Positions 20,581 to 32,704 of a stretch of 64,000 nt of DNA are shown one piece after another (within the stretch, counting starts at the first letter, position 1; every line of letters starts with the position of its first letter). Source of the stretch: Seminavis robusta (Eukaryota; Bacillariophyta; Bacillariophyceae; Naviculales; Naviculaceae); NCBI GenBank assembly GCA_903772945.1, contig CAICTM010000039.1:94512-158511 (forward strand), read 5' to 3'. A program made the translations under genes and the position numbers. The notes below the pieces were generated by a model that was not told where the DNA came from, searched no databases, and saw only the letters and a program-made list of their open reading frames with translations.

Positions 20581-21560
20581 ATGTTCCGACAATTAATCAT
20601 CAACTCCCAAGCCCTTTTTGTGTTGGCGGCAGTTCTTTGTCCTCGTCAAGTTGGAGCTGTCTGCCTATTGTGTGAAGACGGCGTGGATGGCTTGAAGTAT
20701 CCATTTGCTGTAATCAAGTCAGATGGGACAAGCTGCACAAAGCTAGCTGTATCTGTTGCCGTAGACTATGAGGAAGGTTCCAGTCAATGTACCAAACAAA
20801 TCCAAGCTTGGCGGGAGATATGTTGTGGTGATAAACAGCCGATTGATGTAGATATCACTGATGTCTTTGATGAGTATCCTGATATTGACAGCATCCAACA
20901 AGTTGGACCCTACGAAAAATGCAACGTTTGTCGTGACGGAGATTATCCATCCACTACAAGCATGGGTAAGATTCGTGTGTTGTAGTTTGCATTGAATTAT
21001 GTGCGCAAGCAAAACAGAGCACTGAACTCACTTTCTGGTCTGCTTCCTTTTTTGCTTTTAGTGCTGACAATGCTGTATATAGGTAGTGGGAGCTGCGCTC
21101 AGTACTGGAAGGTTGGACAGCAGGGATTGATTCCAGATCACTTGTGTGATCCGCTGCAATACTTTGCGTGAGTTTGCAAACGAGAAATCGACCATGATGG
21201 CTCAGTCTGGACTTACTTGCCACTAACCTTTTCATTTGTCTATTGCTTTGCACTGGCTGGATGCTCAGTTACGAGCCGTGTGGATGTGGTGAGTTTTCTA
21301 CCAATGGAAACTACCACTGGAGCGAGGACTCCGAGGATGAAAGCAGCAATGACGACAAAACTCCTTGGTGGTCAAACGCTGATTCTCTTTTTGGAGATGA
21401 TCAAGTTGGCAACACGGAGGGCAACACGGATGGCGACTGGTGGTCTGGAGCAGACTCTTTCCCCTCCTCTTCTGCATCATATGCCAGTAGAACCTGGCTG
21501 TACGCATCAGCCCACATTGTTTGCTTGTTCATCATCTCCACGGGGTTCTTCGCCTCCTAG
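20581..21560 (+). CDS. Cys-rich secreted or GPI-anchored protein, three exons
   Basis: Exons 20581-20965, 21062-21167 and 21269-21560 give about 260 aa. The junction phases close exactly and produce F-A-Y-E-P-C-G-C-G at the last one. A signal peptide (LFVLAAVLCPRQVGA) precedes C-L-L-C-E-D-G, C-T-K-L-A, C-T-K-Q-I-Q-A-W-R-E-I-C-C and N-V-C-R-D-G, then G-S-G-S-C-A-Q-Y-W and H-L-C-D-P-L-Q-Y-F. This Cys spacing (CxxCxDG ... TCxxL ... IQ...CC ... GSC ... CDPLxxF...PCGC) belongs to a secreted family I associate with diatom genomes; function unknown. The C-terminus is acidic, then Ser-rich, then hydrophobic (HIVCLFIISTGFFAS), consistent with a GPI-attachment signal. Intron 1 has a second in-frame acceptor at 21081-21082 that would drop seven residues. 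A decayed partial copy lies downstream at 22034-22235. Confidence 0.8.
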
Positions 21561-21834
21561 CTAGCCAAGGACAAGCAGGTCGCAGCCAAAGTAGTGACAA
21601 CCAAAAGAAAGAAATGATTCCCACGGCACAGGGCGGCCAGCCAGAAGACGGAATACATGGCCGCTTCTACAGCAGAGAAAGAGTATATATTAGATGTAAT
21701 GCAATAGACGAGTACTGTACTAGAACTGCCGCCCTCCGTACGCCCACATAGTCCTTGCTGGGTTTTGGTGCTCTGAATCTTCAAACTGAGAGAACAGATT
21801 GAAACTTCCGTGGTGTGTAGGTATACTCAACATT

Positions 21835-22032
21835 CATACAGACACCAGTGATTCGGCTGATAGGAACACCCACCGTATCCTCAGTGTGGTGCCTCTGATA
21901 TCCTTATACATGGCCGCCCATCCAAGATCTTGCAAGCCCCAGACAAGATTATTGAAGCAGGCTTCAAAGAAAGGCACCTGCACCATCAATTTGGCAGCTT
22001 GCATGGGATAGTATTGATTCAAAGCTGCTGAC
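21835..22032 (+). repeat. left direct repeat flanking the exon relic
   Basis: A stretch containing 'caccgtatcctcagtgtggt', 'cccagacaagatt', 'aggcttcaaagaaaggca', 'atcaatttggcagcttgcat' and 'tcaaagctgctgact' is a diverged copy of 22257-22476. Confidence 0.65.
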
Positions 22033-22033
22033 T

Positions 22034-22235
22034 ATTCGCTGTAATCAAGTCAGATGGGACGAGTTGCACAAAGCTAGCTGTATGTGCTTGCTGTATGTGC
22101 CGCTGTAGACTGCGAGGAAGGTTCCAGCCAGTCAAGGCACCAAGCAAAACCAAGCAAATCCAAGCTTGGTGGGGGATTTGCTGTGGCGACTCCAAATGTC
22201 AATCTCACAGATGCCTTTGATGAGTATCCTGATAC
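22034..22235 (+). pseudogene. exon-1 relic of the Cys-rich gene
   Basis: 'tcgctgtaatcaagtcagat gggacgagttgcacaaagct agctgtatg' matches exon 1 of the gene at 20581 (about 20707-20890). It continues through 'gaggaaggttccagccagtc' and 'gatgcctttgatgagtatcc tgata'. Small insertions (for example a duplicated 'tgtatgtgc') break the frame. It lacks the signal-peptide end and the later exons. Confidence 0.8.
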
Positions 22236-22256
22236 CGGTATTGATAGCATACGGTA

Positions 22257-22476
22257 CCCATCGATGGCAGTAGGAGCATCCACCATATCCTGAGTGCGGC
22301 ACCGGTGCCTCTGCTATCTCGAAACATGGCCAAGCTTCACTGATTTTGAGAGCCCAAGACAAGATTGAACCAGGCCTCAAAGCAAGGCAGCTTCATCATT
22401 AATTGGATCAATTTGGCGGCTTGCATGCCATGAAGGAATTATTGCATTACATGTACTGGATCAAAGCTGCTGACTG
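22257..22476 (+). repeat. right direct repeat flanking the exon relic
   Basis: The diverged partner of 21835-22032, with the same order of short blocks ('caccatatcctgagtgcggc', 'cccaagacaagattgaacca', 'atcaatttggcggcttgcat', 'tcaaagctgctgactgac'). Confidence 0.65.
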
Positions 22477-24026
22477 ACTCGAAACGGTACCCTATTTCAT
22501 TATGTCTTCAGCCAATATTTGCCATTTCCCAATGATCCCATTGCAATTACGATTACCTTTTGCTGAACTTCACGTAGTCTACTTCCTCTGTTGAGCCGGA
22601 AGAAATTGAAGCGGACTTCAACAACAAACGACAGATGCCAGTGCCGTAGCTTCCGTTTGTTCATACCATCCACGCTCCACCGCGCTCCACCTCGCTCAAG
22701 TGTGAACAATAATGGAGGGCAGAAATGAAAACAGATGGGCTGGAGTTATGGAGTTATTATGCAGTGGAACACAAGCCACAAGGAAGGGTATCGTACAGGC
22801 TGCGATGGCGGGAGCAGCAACCTAGCACAAACTACTTCAAAGCTTCAAAACAAAATCAAGAGTACTGTACCTTTGTTCCTGCAGTGCAACCCGCATGCTA
22901 GCTCTTCAGCAAAGAAGCTGCCGAGCAGTGCCGAGGCAACAGGCCACAGTGGCAACTCAAGTCCGCTACTCTAGCCGCTAGACTCACTACAGTACTAGTA
23001 CTCTCACTACATGTATGATACTCTAAATTTTGAAAACTCCGAGAAGAACTCCAACCACCGAAGCGCTACGGAAGTACAAAGAAAATACAAAAATTTAATC
23101 ACGTACAGTACTGGTAGTCGTACAGTGCTCGAGTACTCGAGTACGATTGAATCATTCTGTTGGAAACTGAAATTGGAAAAGGGAGCATGAGCTTTTGCAG
23201 CTTTCGTAGCTCATTAAAGCTTTCTAATGGTACCTAGAGTAAAGACTTACTCAAAGTAAAGGAAGAGTAAATGTTGAGAGGATTAAAGGTTTTAAGACTA
23301 CGAAATCGCCTTCTTCTTCGATCAAAAGAGTCTTAAGGGAACGGATTCGCCAATGCAAATGCTGAAGCTGCTTCAACAGCTCCTAAGCTGAATCGAAACT
23401 ATTCACCATTAAGACTGTGTAGGACTTTGGTAGAATGTTGTGTGTCTTGGACTCTTTGAATCCTAAAATCCTTTGAAACTGTGACTAAATCCTGCTTGAG
23501 TGTCATTGGCCCTCAGTTCCCAGCTCTGTTGTTGCAGCAAGCTTCTGAACTTGACCATTGAGTTGGAAAGCTCAATACACCAATAAGTATTTTGATTGTT
23601 ACTTTCTTCTTTGCAGAAACACGGGTTTGCGTGCCGGTAAGACATATTCTTTCGCAAGTTCGGTCAGGAAGCTTTTTGGCTCTAGCATACGTGCAAGCGT
23701 TAAGACTCTAATTCCACTCCAAGGAGAAGCTTGGAGAGATTTCACTATCGGTATCGGAACCCAGCCACACTCAGTTGTTGGAACGTTGGAACGTTGGAAC
23801 CGACAACTGGCGAATGGATCTGCACACACCATGACATACTGGTGGTTGACGAAGTCATCAAGCAATTGCCTCTGCCAACCAACATCACGCGCCCGAGCAA
23901 AGGAGTGAAAAGAAACGAAAGGCAACGTACATGTAGCTCACAATTCTGCTCCTGGTTCAGTTTGCATTGCAACAGATTACCAACTTCGCCTGCGTACCGT
24001 ACACCCCTAGAAACATACACCCCACA
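22477..24026. other. intergenic, no gene recognised
   Basis: Only short incoherent frames on both strands. Palindromic TACTGTAC/TACTCGAGTA sequences cluster near 22990-23150. Confidence 0.4.
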
Positions 24027-24356
24027 ATGACATCCAGCAAGAATCAAGCTCCTTCTCCCTTTGCAACCAATGGAACCGCAAGAGCTTCAGCCCCTGCTTC
24101 GGTCGCGCCTCAAGATATGCAAACGACGAATCATCCAAGTCTGCATTCCCTGATTCGCGGTTCGGGGGTTCACCAGCATCATCGTCCGAGTGGGGTAACC
24201 TTTCCGTTGCGAGAGAGCTTTGAAATGCTGGGTGTTCAGACCGACCGTCCTCTTCTGGATATCCTTGACGAAGCCTTGGCCATTCAAGCTCCTCCCACCA
24301 GGAGAACCGCTCCCTTCCAACCAACCCGCCCATGCACTCAGGAGGCTCGTCAGTGA
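24027..24356 (+). CDS. possible small hypothetical protein (109 aa)
   Basis: ATG 24027 in context ACAATGACA opens 109 codons rich in Ser, Pro, Thr and His, with a short amphipathic piece (RPLLDILDEALAIQ). No family is recognised and there is no signal peptide. An antisense frame of similar length overlaps it, so the call rests on ATG context and composition only. Confidence 0.25.
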   Translation: MTSSKNQAPSPFATNGTARASAPASVAPQDMQTTNHPSLHSLIRGSGVHQHHRPSGVTFPLRESFEMLGVQTDRPLLDILDEALAIQAPPTRRTAPFQPTRPCTQEARQ

Positions 24357-27082
24357 ACTCGAGAGACTGGCGCGAGGGCTGGAAGCTCCTTGCTTTGATG
24401 CCGATCCAAACAAGCAAAGTCGTGTCAAAAAAGAGACTGACATCCAGCAAACCGCCAGCCATAATCCCTTTCATTGTACATGTACCTGCTCTGTCAGCGA
24501 AGCCAACCACTAGACTTACTTGTTACATATCTTTTTTTTAAATTACACTAACTTAGCGAACCTTTGACGTTTACACAAACAATCTCTGTTCCTGGCTACC
24601 GGTCCCAGCTCCTGCCGTAGCAGGGCCTTCGCCAACCGCACGCTGAGATGCGAAATTCCGAACTATCATGGCTGGCCGATACGGTGCCGAATGATTCAAT
24701 CGAATCTCTACCTGGCTCTATCTAGCTAGCTAAAGCTAATAGACTAACAACTTGCTAGCTACATGTAGCTACCGGTGCCGGTTCAGTACATGTAGTAGCA
24801 AGATGACGGCTAGGACGCAGGACTGTCCCGGCTGAAGTCCGCGCACTTGGGATGAGCTTTTCTGCAGTCCGCGGATTTATTCATTCGAAGAATGTCATTG
24901 TTTGAACCCTGTAAAAAGAGAGCTGTAAAAACGCGTTTCCAAAAACTTTTGGGCTTCCTTGCACAGGACGTGCATGGCATGGAATTTGTGTTGCTCTACT
25001 GGCTACACTGTAGCTGGTATAGCTAGCTAGTCAATCTGGCTGGCAAGCTTCGTTTTGGAACAATGGCAAATGCCGCCATCCACCTGGGCCAATCCCCGGG
25101 CAGGGCACGTCATGGGGAGCCACATGTTGCAACAACCAACCCCAAAGCCTCTCTACATTTGCTGCTGCATCTACCATCATTTGCCACGGAACAGTTCAGG
25201 CGAGCCGAGTGACGCAGTCAAAGTTGTCTGTTACTGAACACGGTGGTGGAGATTCTGTCTTCCAATAACTTTCTACGTTGTTGCCTAGTTTACAGAATGT
25301 TCTATTTTACCTTCGCCTTCCGGTTGACAACTGAAAGACGCACACAAGAGGTCCTTTGGATGCCTTGGCGACCCTTCTCGCCCGAGGCAGGCCTGGTGGG
25401 TGCTTGAAGTGAATGTAAAAAACGCCCCTTTCTCACAATGAAGCTGCTGATTCGAGCAATCTCATACAAAAGACCCACGTGGATGAGAGGGTCCCATGAT
25501 CGTGGAGATGTTGAGAGAAAGATCTTACACCAGAGATCCAGAGGAAGATGAACGCAAGCAGGAAGTACACATTGCTATTGTGGATGAAGGTTTTGCTGCG
25601 ATCCAACACCAAAAGGTGGACCGCAAGAACGGTTGTTGAGTATTCCGAGAGAAACTTGCCCATTTGCAATTGGTTATGTGTCATTGGACGGCCAGATTGT
25701 TGTGGTTCTTCTTCAAGTCTCAACATTTTCATCCTCCGTTTTGTTCGCATCTATCTGTGCTGTCAAGAATACCACTTTTCTTGCCTTTCCACTGTTTCGG
25801 TTCAATTTGTCTATTCGTCAAGATGGCGGGTTGCTATTGGCGGTCCTTGATTACAAAGGAATCGTAGGTGAACGCTGATTCTCGATTTCGGAACCCGTTT
25901 CCTGTGAAGTAGGTGGCTATCTAGCTAGCCAGTGGACTGAACAAAGTCTCGACCGGTTTGGGAAGTTTGGCGATAGAGACCTACCTTAGCAGGGCCTGTG
26001 GGTCCCAAATCTGCCCGATCATCCTTTGAACGTACCGCTCCTGGCAAGGAGGTGTATCATCAGCTGGAATGAGGCAGTAAGGTCCGCTGTACTTGAGGAC
26101 AAGGCAAAAGAAATGACAGGATCGAAGTACTAGAATACGTTGACGAGTCTTGAATGTACCGGTATCTTGCCACAGCTACAGCCTGCTTGACTGCACCACC
26201 CAGTATCCTCGTATACCTGTAGTCAGCACAAAATAGTCGGACGGGGAAGACAGTGACAGTTTGCATCCCTGTATCCCTGTTGCAACAGCAGATAAATGAT
26301 GGTTGGCTGGTTTCTTCCTACACCTAGCATGTGAAGTGACGATCCGTTGCTCCCGAACGCGGGAAATCAGGGCACTGGACAGCTTAGAATTGGCGAGCTG
26401 GTCAAATCCTTCCTGGTCTGGGTTCAGATGGATGGGGCATCATGGATGGAGGACCCTGCGGAAAGGATGTTTCCCGTGATGCTCATTTCCTACACTTTTG
26501 GTGTACGAAGGCGATTGGCTGGACTGCATCCAAGTGAACACTTGAATTTTGTCGACTTGTCGACTGGCGTGATGACCACGATACAGTCCTCTTGCTAACT
26601 CTCGAAAAGCAGCTCGGAACCAATTATTTAAAGTTCTTAGGAATACGGTTCCCCTCCAAGCCATTCCAGAGCAGTCCAGCATGCGAAATATGTCCCACAA
26701 AAGGCATAAATGAGAGGCCAGTCCGGCCAATGCAATCCCCTCTCCAATCCCAGTACCAAAGATTCTTTTCTCAGACCCTCTAACCTCTACGAAAAAGATA
26801 CGCGTAATCGTGTGAGTCCGACCAATTGCGGGCTGGCTAACTACTCTTCTTGTAGTTTTTGTACATTACGTTGCTCAGTAGGTAGCTGGAGCGGTGGCGC
26901 TACGTGCCGGTAGCTAGTTAGTACCGGTACGAGAGGATGGCCAGATACCCTCGACTTCATTTTCTTCATTCGCAACTCGTGCTCACAATCTGCACCGAAG
27001 CAGAGTCCAAGCAAAAAAAGTCTTCACCTTCGCTCTGCGTCTCTAAGGAACACAATTCAAGGCAACGCATCCCCAAAGAAAG
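24357..27082. other. intergenic, no supported gene
   Basis: TAGCTAGC and TACCGGTA palindromes are frequent (24718-24785, 25918-25930, 26905-26930). Open frames near 25560-25880 and 26347-26598 show no family-like content. Confidence 0.4.
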
Positions 27083-28879
27083 ATGGATATTATTTTTGAA
27101 TCGGGTGTTGATGTGGACACCCTCCGTTGGATCGTCATCTTGATTCTACCAGGCTTGCTGCTGCTTCCTCTGTGCCGATTGGCCACTCGCTGGAGCCGAA
27201 AGAGATCGTCCAGCAACTCTCAGGACGAATCCTTTCGTATTCAAAAGGCCCCCAACAAAGCGAAAGCAGAGGAAGTCGATTGGATCCTGCCCTTTCAGAA
27301 ACTTGACAATCTACCCAAAGGTGAATATCCACGCAGTGCCAATGGAGATGAGATCAGTGTCAAAATCCTTCCCCACGAATCGGTCTACGGCACAATGCAC
27401 TTGAGTCTTTCGAGTTACTACAGCCGTGTCTATCGCCTTCAGCAGTGCACAACTGCGGATATTGACACACTGAAGGTTGCACTCAGCCGTGCCCTTGGGT
27501 TGTACCCTGTAATTGCGGGACGTTGCCGACCTGGAATGGGCCGCAGGAACTGTTCAGTCGTTTTGCCAGTGGATTGTTTGATCACAGGAGAGGAAGAGAC
27601 TAGCAGTGTTTGTTCTAAGACTCTCGGCAGTGAAAGCGACGTTGAAGCTATCAAGTACGGAGTTCCTTTCCGTGTCTACCATCTCGAGGACGAGAACGCC
27701 ACGGACAAGTGCCCCCTTGACAAACCTTTGACTCCCATGGATACCGCTACCTACACTGTGTATGAAGATCCCCAGCAAGTCATGAACGGCAAGGCTCCCA
27801 TCTGCACCATTTGCCTCTACCTGTTCCCCGACAAAAGTGCCACCCTCAGCATCACCGTCTCTCATGCAGTCATGGACGGAGTCAGCATTGCCAACTTTGA
27901 ACAGGTTTGGGCCGAAGAGTCACGCAAGCTCTTTGAGATGGATCCTCCAGAGGGTGAAGCCAAACAAGATCCCACGGCTTGGGTGCCTCACCATCAACCC
28001 TTGGCGCACGTTCCTCCCGTCAACCGAGATGCCATTCCTGGGCCTTTCACGAAGATGGAAGACTATCGTGCCGCTCAGATGGAGTTCTTTGGCAAGGTGG
28101 TTGATGACGGCCCCACCCTGGATGGCACGATCTTTCAGCAGTGCCTAGGGTGGTTATTGATTGAATTTCTATTGCCATTTCTTCGTTTCTTTGATGATTT
28201 AATCTATCTCTGGGGTTGGCACCCGGATCAACGTCGAAATGCTGTCAGCATCTCGGCTCGCAAGATCAAGGACTTGAAACAACAACTAGCGCCACCCAAA
28301 GAATCTGGAGACTGGATTGCCTCTCAGGATACGATAGTGGCCATGTTGGTGCAGAAATTGGTGGAACATTTGCAAGATACCGGCAGATACCGCAAGAAGA
28401 AGCTCCGAGTGGTCCTCTTTCGTGATGCCCGGCCATATGTGGGGATCATGCCCAACCACACCTATGGTCTAGGAGTCCTAAACTGGCCCATTACGATTGA
28501 CAACCCCGCTGACAAGTCCGCTTCGGAGCTAGCCGTGATAATTCGAAAAGGGTTGCTGGATATGCACAATGACAAGAAAGCCCTTAGGTTCTGGCGTCTC
28601 ACTACAACTGTATTTGAAAAACGTCACTGGGCATTCTTGCCCTTTGTGCACAAGGGATTGGAGGCCGAAGATGAATGCGATGGCAGAATCATGATAAACA
28701 ATAGCATGTTTCCATTGCCAAACTTTGGCGGCGACATGGGACAAGCCTTGTCATTGACGACACAAGCTGGACCATCCATTATGTTGCCCCAGGCTGATGG
28801 TGGTTGCAGGCTGTTCATTGAAAAGGAACTCGAGCACGTACTGACAGAGGCGAAACTGCAGGAAGCCTTTGGCGAGTAG
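27083..28879 (+). CDS. BAHD-like (HxxxD) acyltransferase with N-terminal membrane anchor
   Basis: Single exon, 598 aa, ATG 27083. Residues ~12-35 form a hydrophobic anchor (WIVILILPGLLLLPLC) followed by Arg/Lys, consistent with an ER-type membrane protein. The transferase fold follows: L-P-F-Q-K-L-D-N-L, then L-K-V-A-L-S-R-A-L-G-L-Y-P-V-I-A-G-R and the catalytic-type motif H-A-V-M-D-G with His261 and Asp265. The BAHD structural motif DFGWG appears only as N-F-G-G-D at 547-551, a common relaxation in distant members. Length exceeds plant BAHD enzymes (~450 aa) because of the N-terminal anchor and an inserted membrane-like stretch near 355-370 (LGWLLIEFLLPFLRFF). By family it would move an acyl group from a CoA donor to an alcohol or amine; the acceptor cannot be read from sequence. 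A wax-ester or sterol acyltransferase is the alternative. Confidence 0.75.
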   Translation: MDIIFESGVDVDTLRWIVILILPGLLLLPLCRLATRWSRKRSSSNSQDESFRIQKAPNKAKAEEVDWILPFQKLDNLPKGEYPRSANGDEISVKILPHESVYGTMHLSLSSYYSRVYRLQQCTTADIDTLKVALSRALGLYPVIAGRCRPGMGRRNCSVVLPVDCLITGEEETSSVCSKTLGSESDVEAIKYGVPFRVYHLEDENATDKCPLDKPLTPMDTATYTVYEDPQQVMNGKAPICTICLYLFPDKSATLSITVSHAVMDGVSIANFEQVWAEESRKLFEMDPPEGEAKQDPTAWVPHHQPLAHVPPVNRDAIPGPFTKMEDYRAAQMEFFGKVVDDGPTLDGTIFQQCLGWLLIEFLLPFLRFFDDLIYLWGWHPDQRRNAVSISARKIKDLKQQLAPPKESGDWIASQDTIVAMLVQKLVEHLQDTGRYRKKKLRVVLFRDARPYVGIMPNHTYGLGVLNWPITIDNPADKSASELAVIIRKGLLDMHNDKKALRFWRLTTTVFEKRHWAFLPFVHKGLEAEDECDGRIMINNSMFPLPNFGGDMGQALSLTTQAGPSIMLPQADGGCRLFIEKELEHVLTEAKLQEAFGE

Positions 28880-29902
28880 ACGATGCCCAACTTTCCAAGC
28901 TGGTTGGGGTGTCCAGTGGTTGAGTTGGACTGAAGCTGGAAGAAACGGGAACTGAAGGTTGAATCCCTCTGTCAATTCAGGCCGCCTGCGATGCAACCAG
29001 CGAGATTCATAACAGTGCAGTTGCATCCGTAGTAGATAGAGCCAATAATCTGTGTAGCTTGTTTGTTTTTAAGCGAAAGTTGTCGCCCTTCAGCCACCGG
29101 AGGAAGGGAGTAGCACGATGGCATGCAGGTCTGCCACGAAGACGACCCAATTTACACGAAGTTGCGACAGACTGAACAAAATCTGTCGCTCTAACAATGC
29201 GCGTATCAAGGTATAGTCATCCCGGTCCGAAGCTCCCTGGTCTGCGATCAACGGACAGGCTAGCAAGGGTACTGGGCAGGCAGTATGAGAACGCAACCGA
29301 TGATGCAGCATTTCAAATACTACGAAGGGAATATCTCTGCCAAATAAAGGCCTACAAACGATAGACGGGACGAGCATAGCCTTGACGGCTTTGTCCGATC
29401 CAAAAAGCAAAAGCTTAGACCTAGCTAGATCTACCGAACGAGTGGTTCCGTTCATCCTGGATGTACATCAATCCAGTTTTCGCTCTTGCGGAGCGTGAGT
29501 GACTCGACTCAGTCGAGTCTCGAGTCAAGTAGCCCTAATATTTAACCCTTTGCTTTTCTCTAACCCTACTGCAGCAAGTTGCCGCCAACAGCTTATTCCT
29601 CCTCCTCTTCTCCTCGCTCCGAGACCATGGCGCATTGTCTTGGACGGAAGGCTACTGGAAGCGTGGAGCCGCCATACTGTAGAAAGGGCAACAGCTTCGC
29701 CCTCCCAGCTAGCTAGGTCCTCATCTAACTAGCCCTACAAATAAGCTACCTAGCCAGCCTTCGAGCCGTATCCTTCTTCACCTAGAAGGTCGGTTGTGGC
29801 ATCGGTGCCACTGGTGCAGAATAGAACTGTACCAGTTCAGGCCCCATACCAATACCCTTTCGGATTGAGGCAGGCTCCTGGTTAAGGTACCTCCGTCGCA
29901 GA
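28880..29902. other. intergenic, no gene recognised
   Basis: It separates two same-strand genes. It holds a palindromic 'gactcgactcagtcgagtct' at 29502-29521 and TAGCTAGG motifs, but no coding signal. Confidence 0.4.
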
Positions 29903-32704
29903 ATGATACAAATATGGACACGTGTCTACGGTATCATCCTGGTTTCCCTCCTCCTGCTGTCAGGGTACACAATAAGAGCTCAGAGCTGTGACTACTACAA
30001 TGATCCGTGTGGGTATCCACAGGAAGGAGTCTGTGATGCTGGGGTTGATGGGGTTTGTCCTGAGAACAGTGATTGCTTCGATTGTGACCCGTGTCAAGAG
30101 TTTAATTTTATAGGGTGTGAAGCCTGCACAAATGCCGGGTGTGTATGGTGTCCATCCGATGCACTTTGCCTCTCGCAACCATTGGGTATGGATTATTGGA
30201 CCTCCAATTGGATGGCGCAGTTTTCATTTGCAAAGCAATCCACCTGCACAAGCCAAGCCGATTGGCTATCTACTTGTGATGATGAGAACCAGATCTTTTC
30301 AGATCCACTGTATCAGGCCCAAAAGTGGGCCTTTGATTTGCTGAACGTGGAGCCGGTGTGGAAACAAGGCATTCTTGGCCGTGGTGTCATGATAAGGGTC
30401 AACGATCCTGATGGTGTAGATGTTACCCATCCGGAACTAGCCGATCGGTTTGATGAAGCTGCGAGTTGTAAAGGGAACTATTGGACCTACGACAATCAAA
30501 ACGTACACGGCACTGGTGTTGCGACCCTGGCGTTGGGAAGCAGAAACAACGGCAAGTGTGCTGTAGGCGTGGCACCTGAGGCCTCTCTGAGTGCATGTGT
30601 CGGGCCAACTGCAATATCAGATGAGAGTCCTGCTAGGTTCTTTCTGGACGGACTGGAGACCACCCACATTTCGGTCAACTCCTGTAAGACGCAGTCTCAA
30701 GAGCAATCTGTCGTATGTCTGATACCAAACCAAATCCTTTGGGCTAACCTGATCTTCTTTTGCATTGTGTAAAAACTGAAAGGGGGTTTTGATGCCTGTT
30801 CACGGTTACCAGGAGCTGGCTTTAGTGATGATGACACTCTTAGGCGTGGAATGCGCCGGTTGGATACTTGTCCCTTCGTCAGTGATTCCGTTGAATCTCC
30901 CTGCCAGATCTGTACTTCTCTAGATGAGGATTGTGAGGATGTCATTGTGAAATATTGCACTGCGTATTACGAAGAGGAGTACTCGGGATGGTAAGCAGAT
31001 GGCGTGTTGCACTGGTCATCTTTATTTGCGCATCCGTTGTTCAGGTCTGAGTCCTCTGTTGCTTGTCATGACGGCCTATCCTCCCTTGCTTGTAATAATC
31101 CAACCGACGATCATCACTGACAGTGCTGAATTCCTTGATTTGTTCATCACCTGGTAAGTGGTGGGCAATTGCGTCTGAGAAGGCCATCATGATGGCAGCA
31201 TGCCCCTCACATATCGGTTTTCCCTGCAAATCCCAGCGGATACAATGTTTTGTCAGAGGTGGGACAAAATGCCATTACAAGAGGCATTGAAGAAGGAAGA
31301 GATGGAAAAGGAATCATCTATGTCTTTGCTGCAGGGAATGAACACGACGAATTTGAAGATGTCAACATGGAAGGATGGCTCAACACCAGATTCACAATTG
31401 TCGTTGGAGCTGTTGGCAAGGATGGCCTTCACGCTTCGTACTCAACTACTGGTGCTGCCGTCTTTATAAGTGGCCCAGGAGGTGATCATGAAAGCATACA
31501 CAACAACATCGTTGCTACTCCTGGAGGTGGCTGCACCGATGGTACAGTGGGGACTTCCTTTGCAACACCATCGGTGGCAGGGGCCATTGCGTTGGTGCTG
31601 TCAACAAATCCTAACCTTGGTTGGCGTGATGTTCAGGCGATAATAGCAACCACCGCCAAATTGGTGGACGAAGAACATCCCAGCTGGGGAATCAACGGTG
31701 CTGGGTTGCGCCACAGCAATTACTATGGGTTTGGTCTCTTCGATACTTTGGCGGCTGTGGAAGCCGCCAAGATTTGGGAGAACGTTGGACCAGAAAGACA
31801 GTTGGTGATCCAGTCTGGCACTATCAAACTACCCATTTATGATGATGCCTCCATCCCTGCCAAGACGTTTGTAACTGTCGACGATGGGAACAATCTCATT
31901 ACCGAATCAGTGTCGGTGTATCTCCAACTGGCACATGCCAGCCGAGGAGACCTGGAAATCGTCCTGACGTCTCCTTCGGGTACTCTGTCCGTGCTACACC
32001 CTCCCTTCCGCCCCGAAAATCAGCATCTGCCCGAGGAAGAACGGTGGAAATTGCTCTCGGTGGCGTTCTATGGGGAAAATCCCACGGGGCAGTGGTCGTT
32101 GACTCTCACTGACAAGTCTCCTGGAAACAAGGCCGACTGCGTGGATCTTCCAAACTTTGCCGTTTACGTCGGTAGTGATGATGACGATAGTCTTGGTATT
32201 GTGGATTGTGGAACCATCGGGGCTTCCGAATTCTGCGTTGATGGCGTCGCATTCAACGAGGAAGGCGTTCGTCTCTTTCAGGAGGAAGACGGTCGCACCG
32301 GACTGGATGCCTGCTGTGTTTGTGGGGGTGGCATGCCAACTTCAGACATCAATGAACTGCTCTCATGGCGTCTGGTAGTTTATGGGCATGGCCAGGGTGG
32401 AAGTCTCGTCGGAGAAGCTTTACCAGGAGGTGAAGGAAGTGGATCAATCAGCGCCGGGATGCCTGGGGTTGGGGGCAATGCATCGAATAGCGGCGGCAAC
32501 AGCACCGGTGGTGAATCCGGCGAGGTCGTGTATGACAATGGAGAGAATACTGGTAGCGGAGCAGGGTCTTGGAGGACTGTTCTGCCGAATGGGATGACTC
32601 TGATATGCCTACTAGTCCTCCTTAGCGTTGGGACTACTTCTATTGCGCCAGTGAGACAGTCCATAGCTTTGTCTCGAGTCAAGCAGCAATTGGCCGGACG
32701 ATGA
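29903..32704 (+). CDS. kexin/subtilisin-like serine protease with P domain, type I membrane protein
   Basis: Three exons (29903-30683, 30783-30990, 31237-32704), about 818 aa; all junctions keep frame and the first restores S-V-N-S-W-G-F-D. There is a signal peptide (IILVSLLLLSGYTIRA) and a Cys-rich region (30-115: CDAGVDGVCPENSDCFDCDPC, C-E-A-C-x-x-A-G-C-x-W-C). The S8 catalytic domain follows: Asp168 region N-D-P-D-G-V-D-V-T-H-P-E-L, His202 in H-G-T-G-V-A, oxyanion A-A-G-N-E, Ser437 in G-T-S-F-A-T-P-S-V-A-G. The P (proprotein convertase) domain runs from about 525 to 650 (L-E-I-V-L-T-S-P-S-G-T; W-S-L-T-L-T-D). The C-terminus is Gly/Ser-rich, then one membrane helix (MTLICLLVLLSVG). Such enzymes process secretory proteins at basic sites in the Golgi. 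The spacing after the Asp has one extra residue (Pro). Exon 3's acceptor is the least certain point. Confidence 0.85.
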
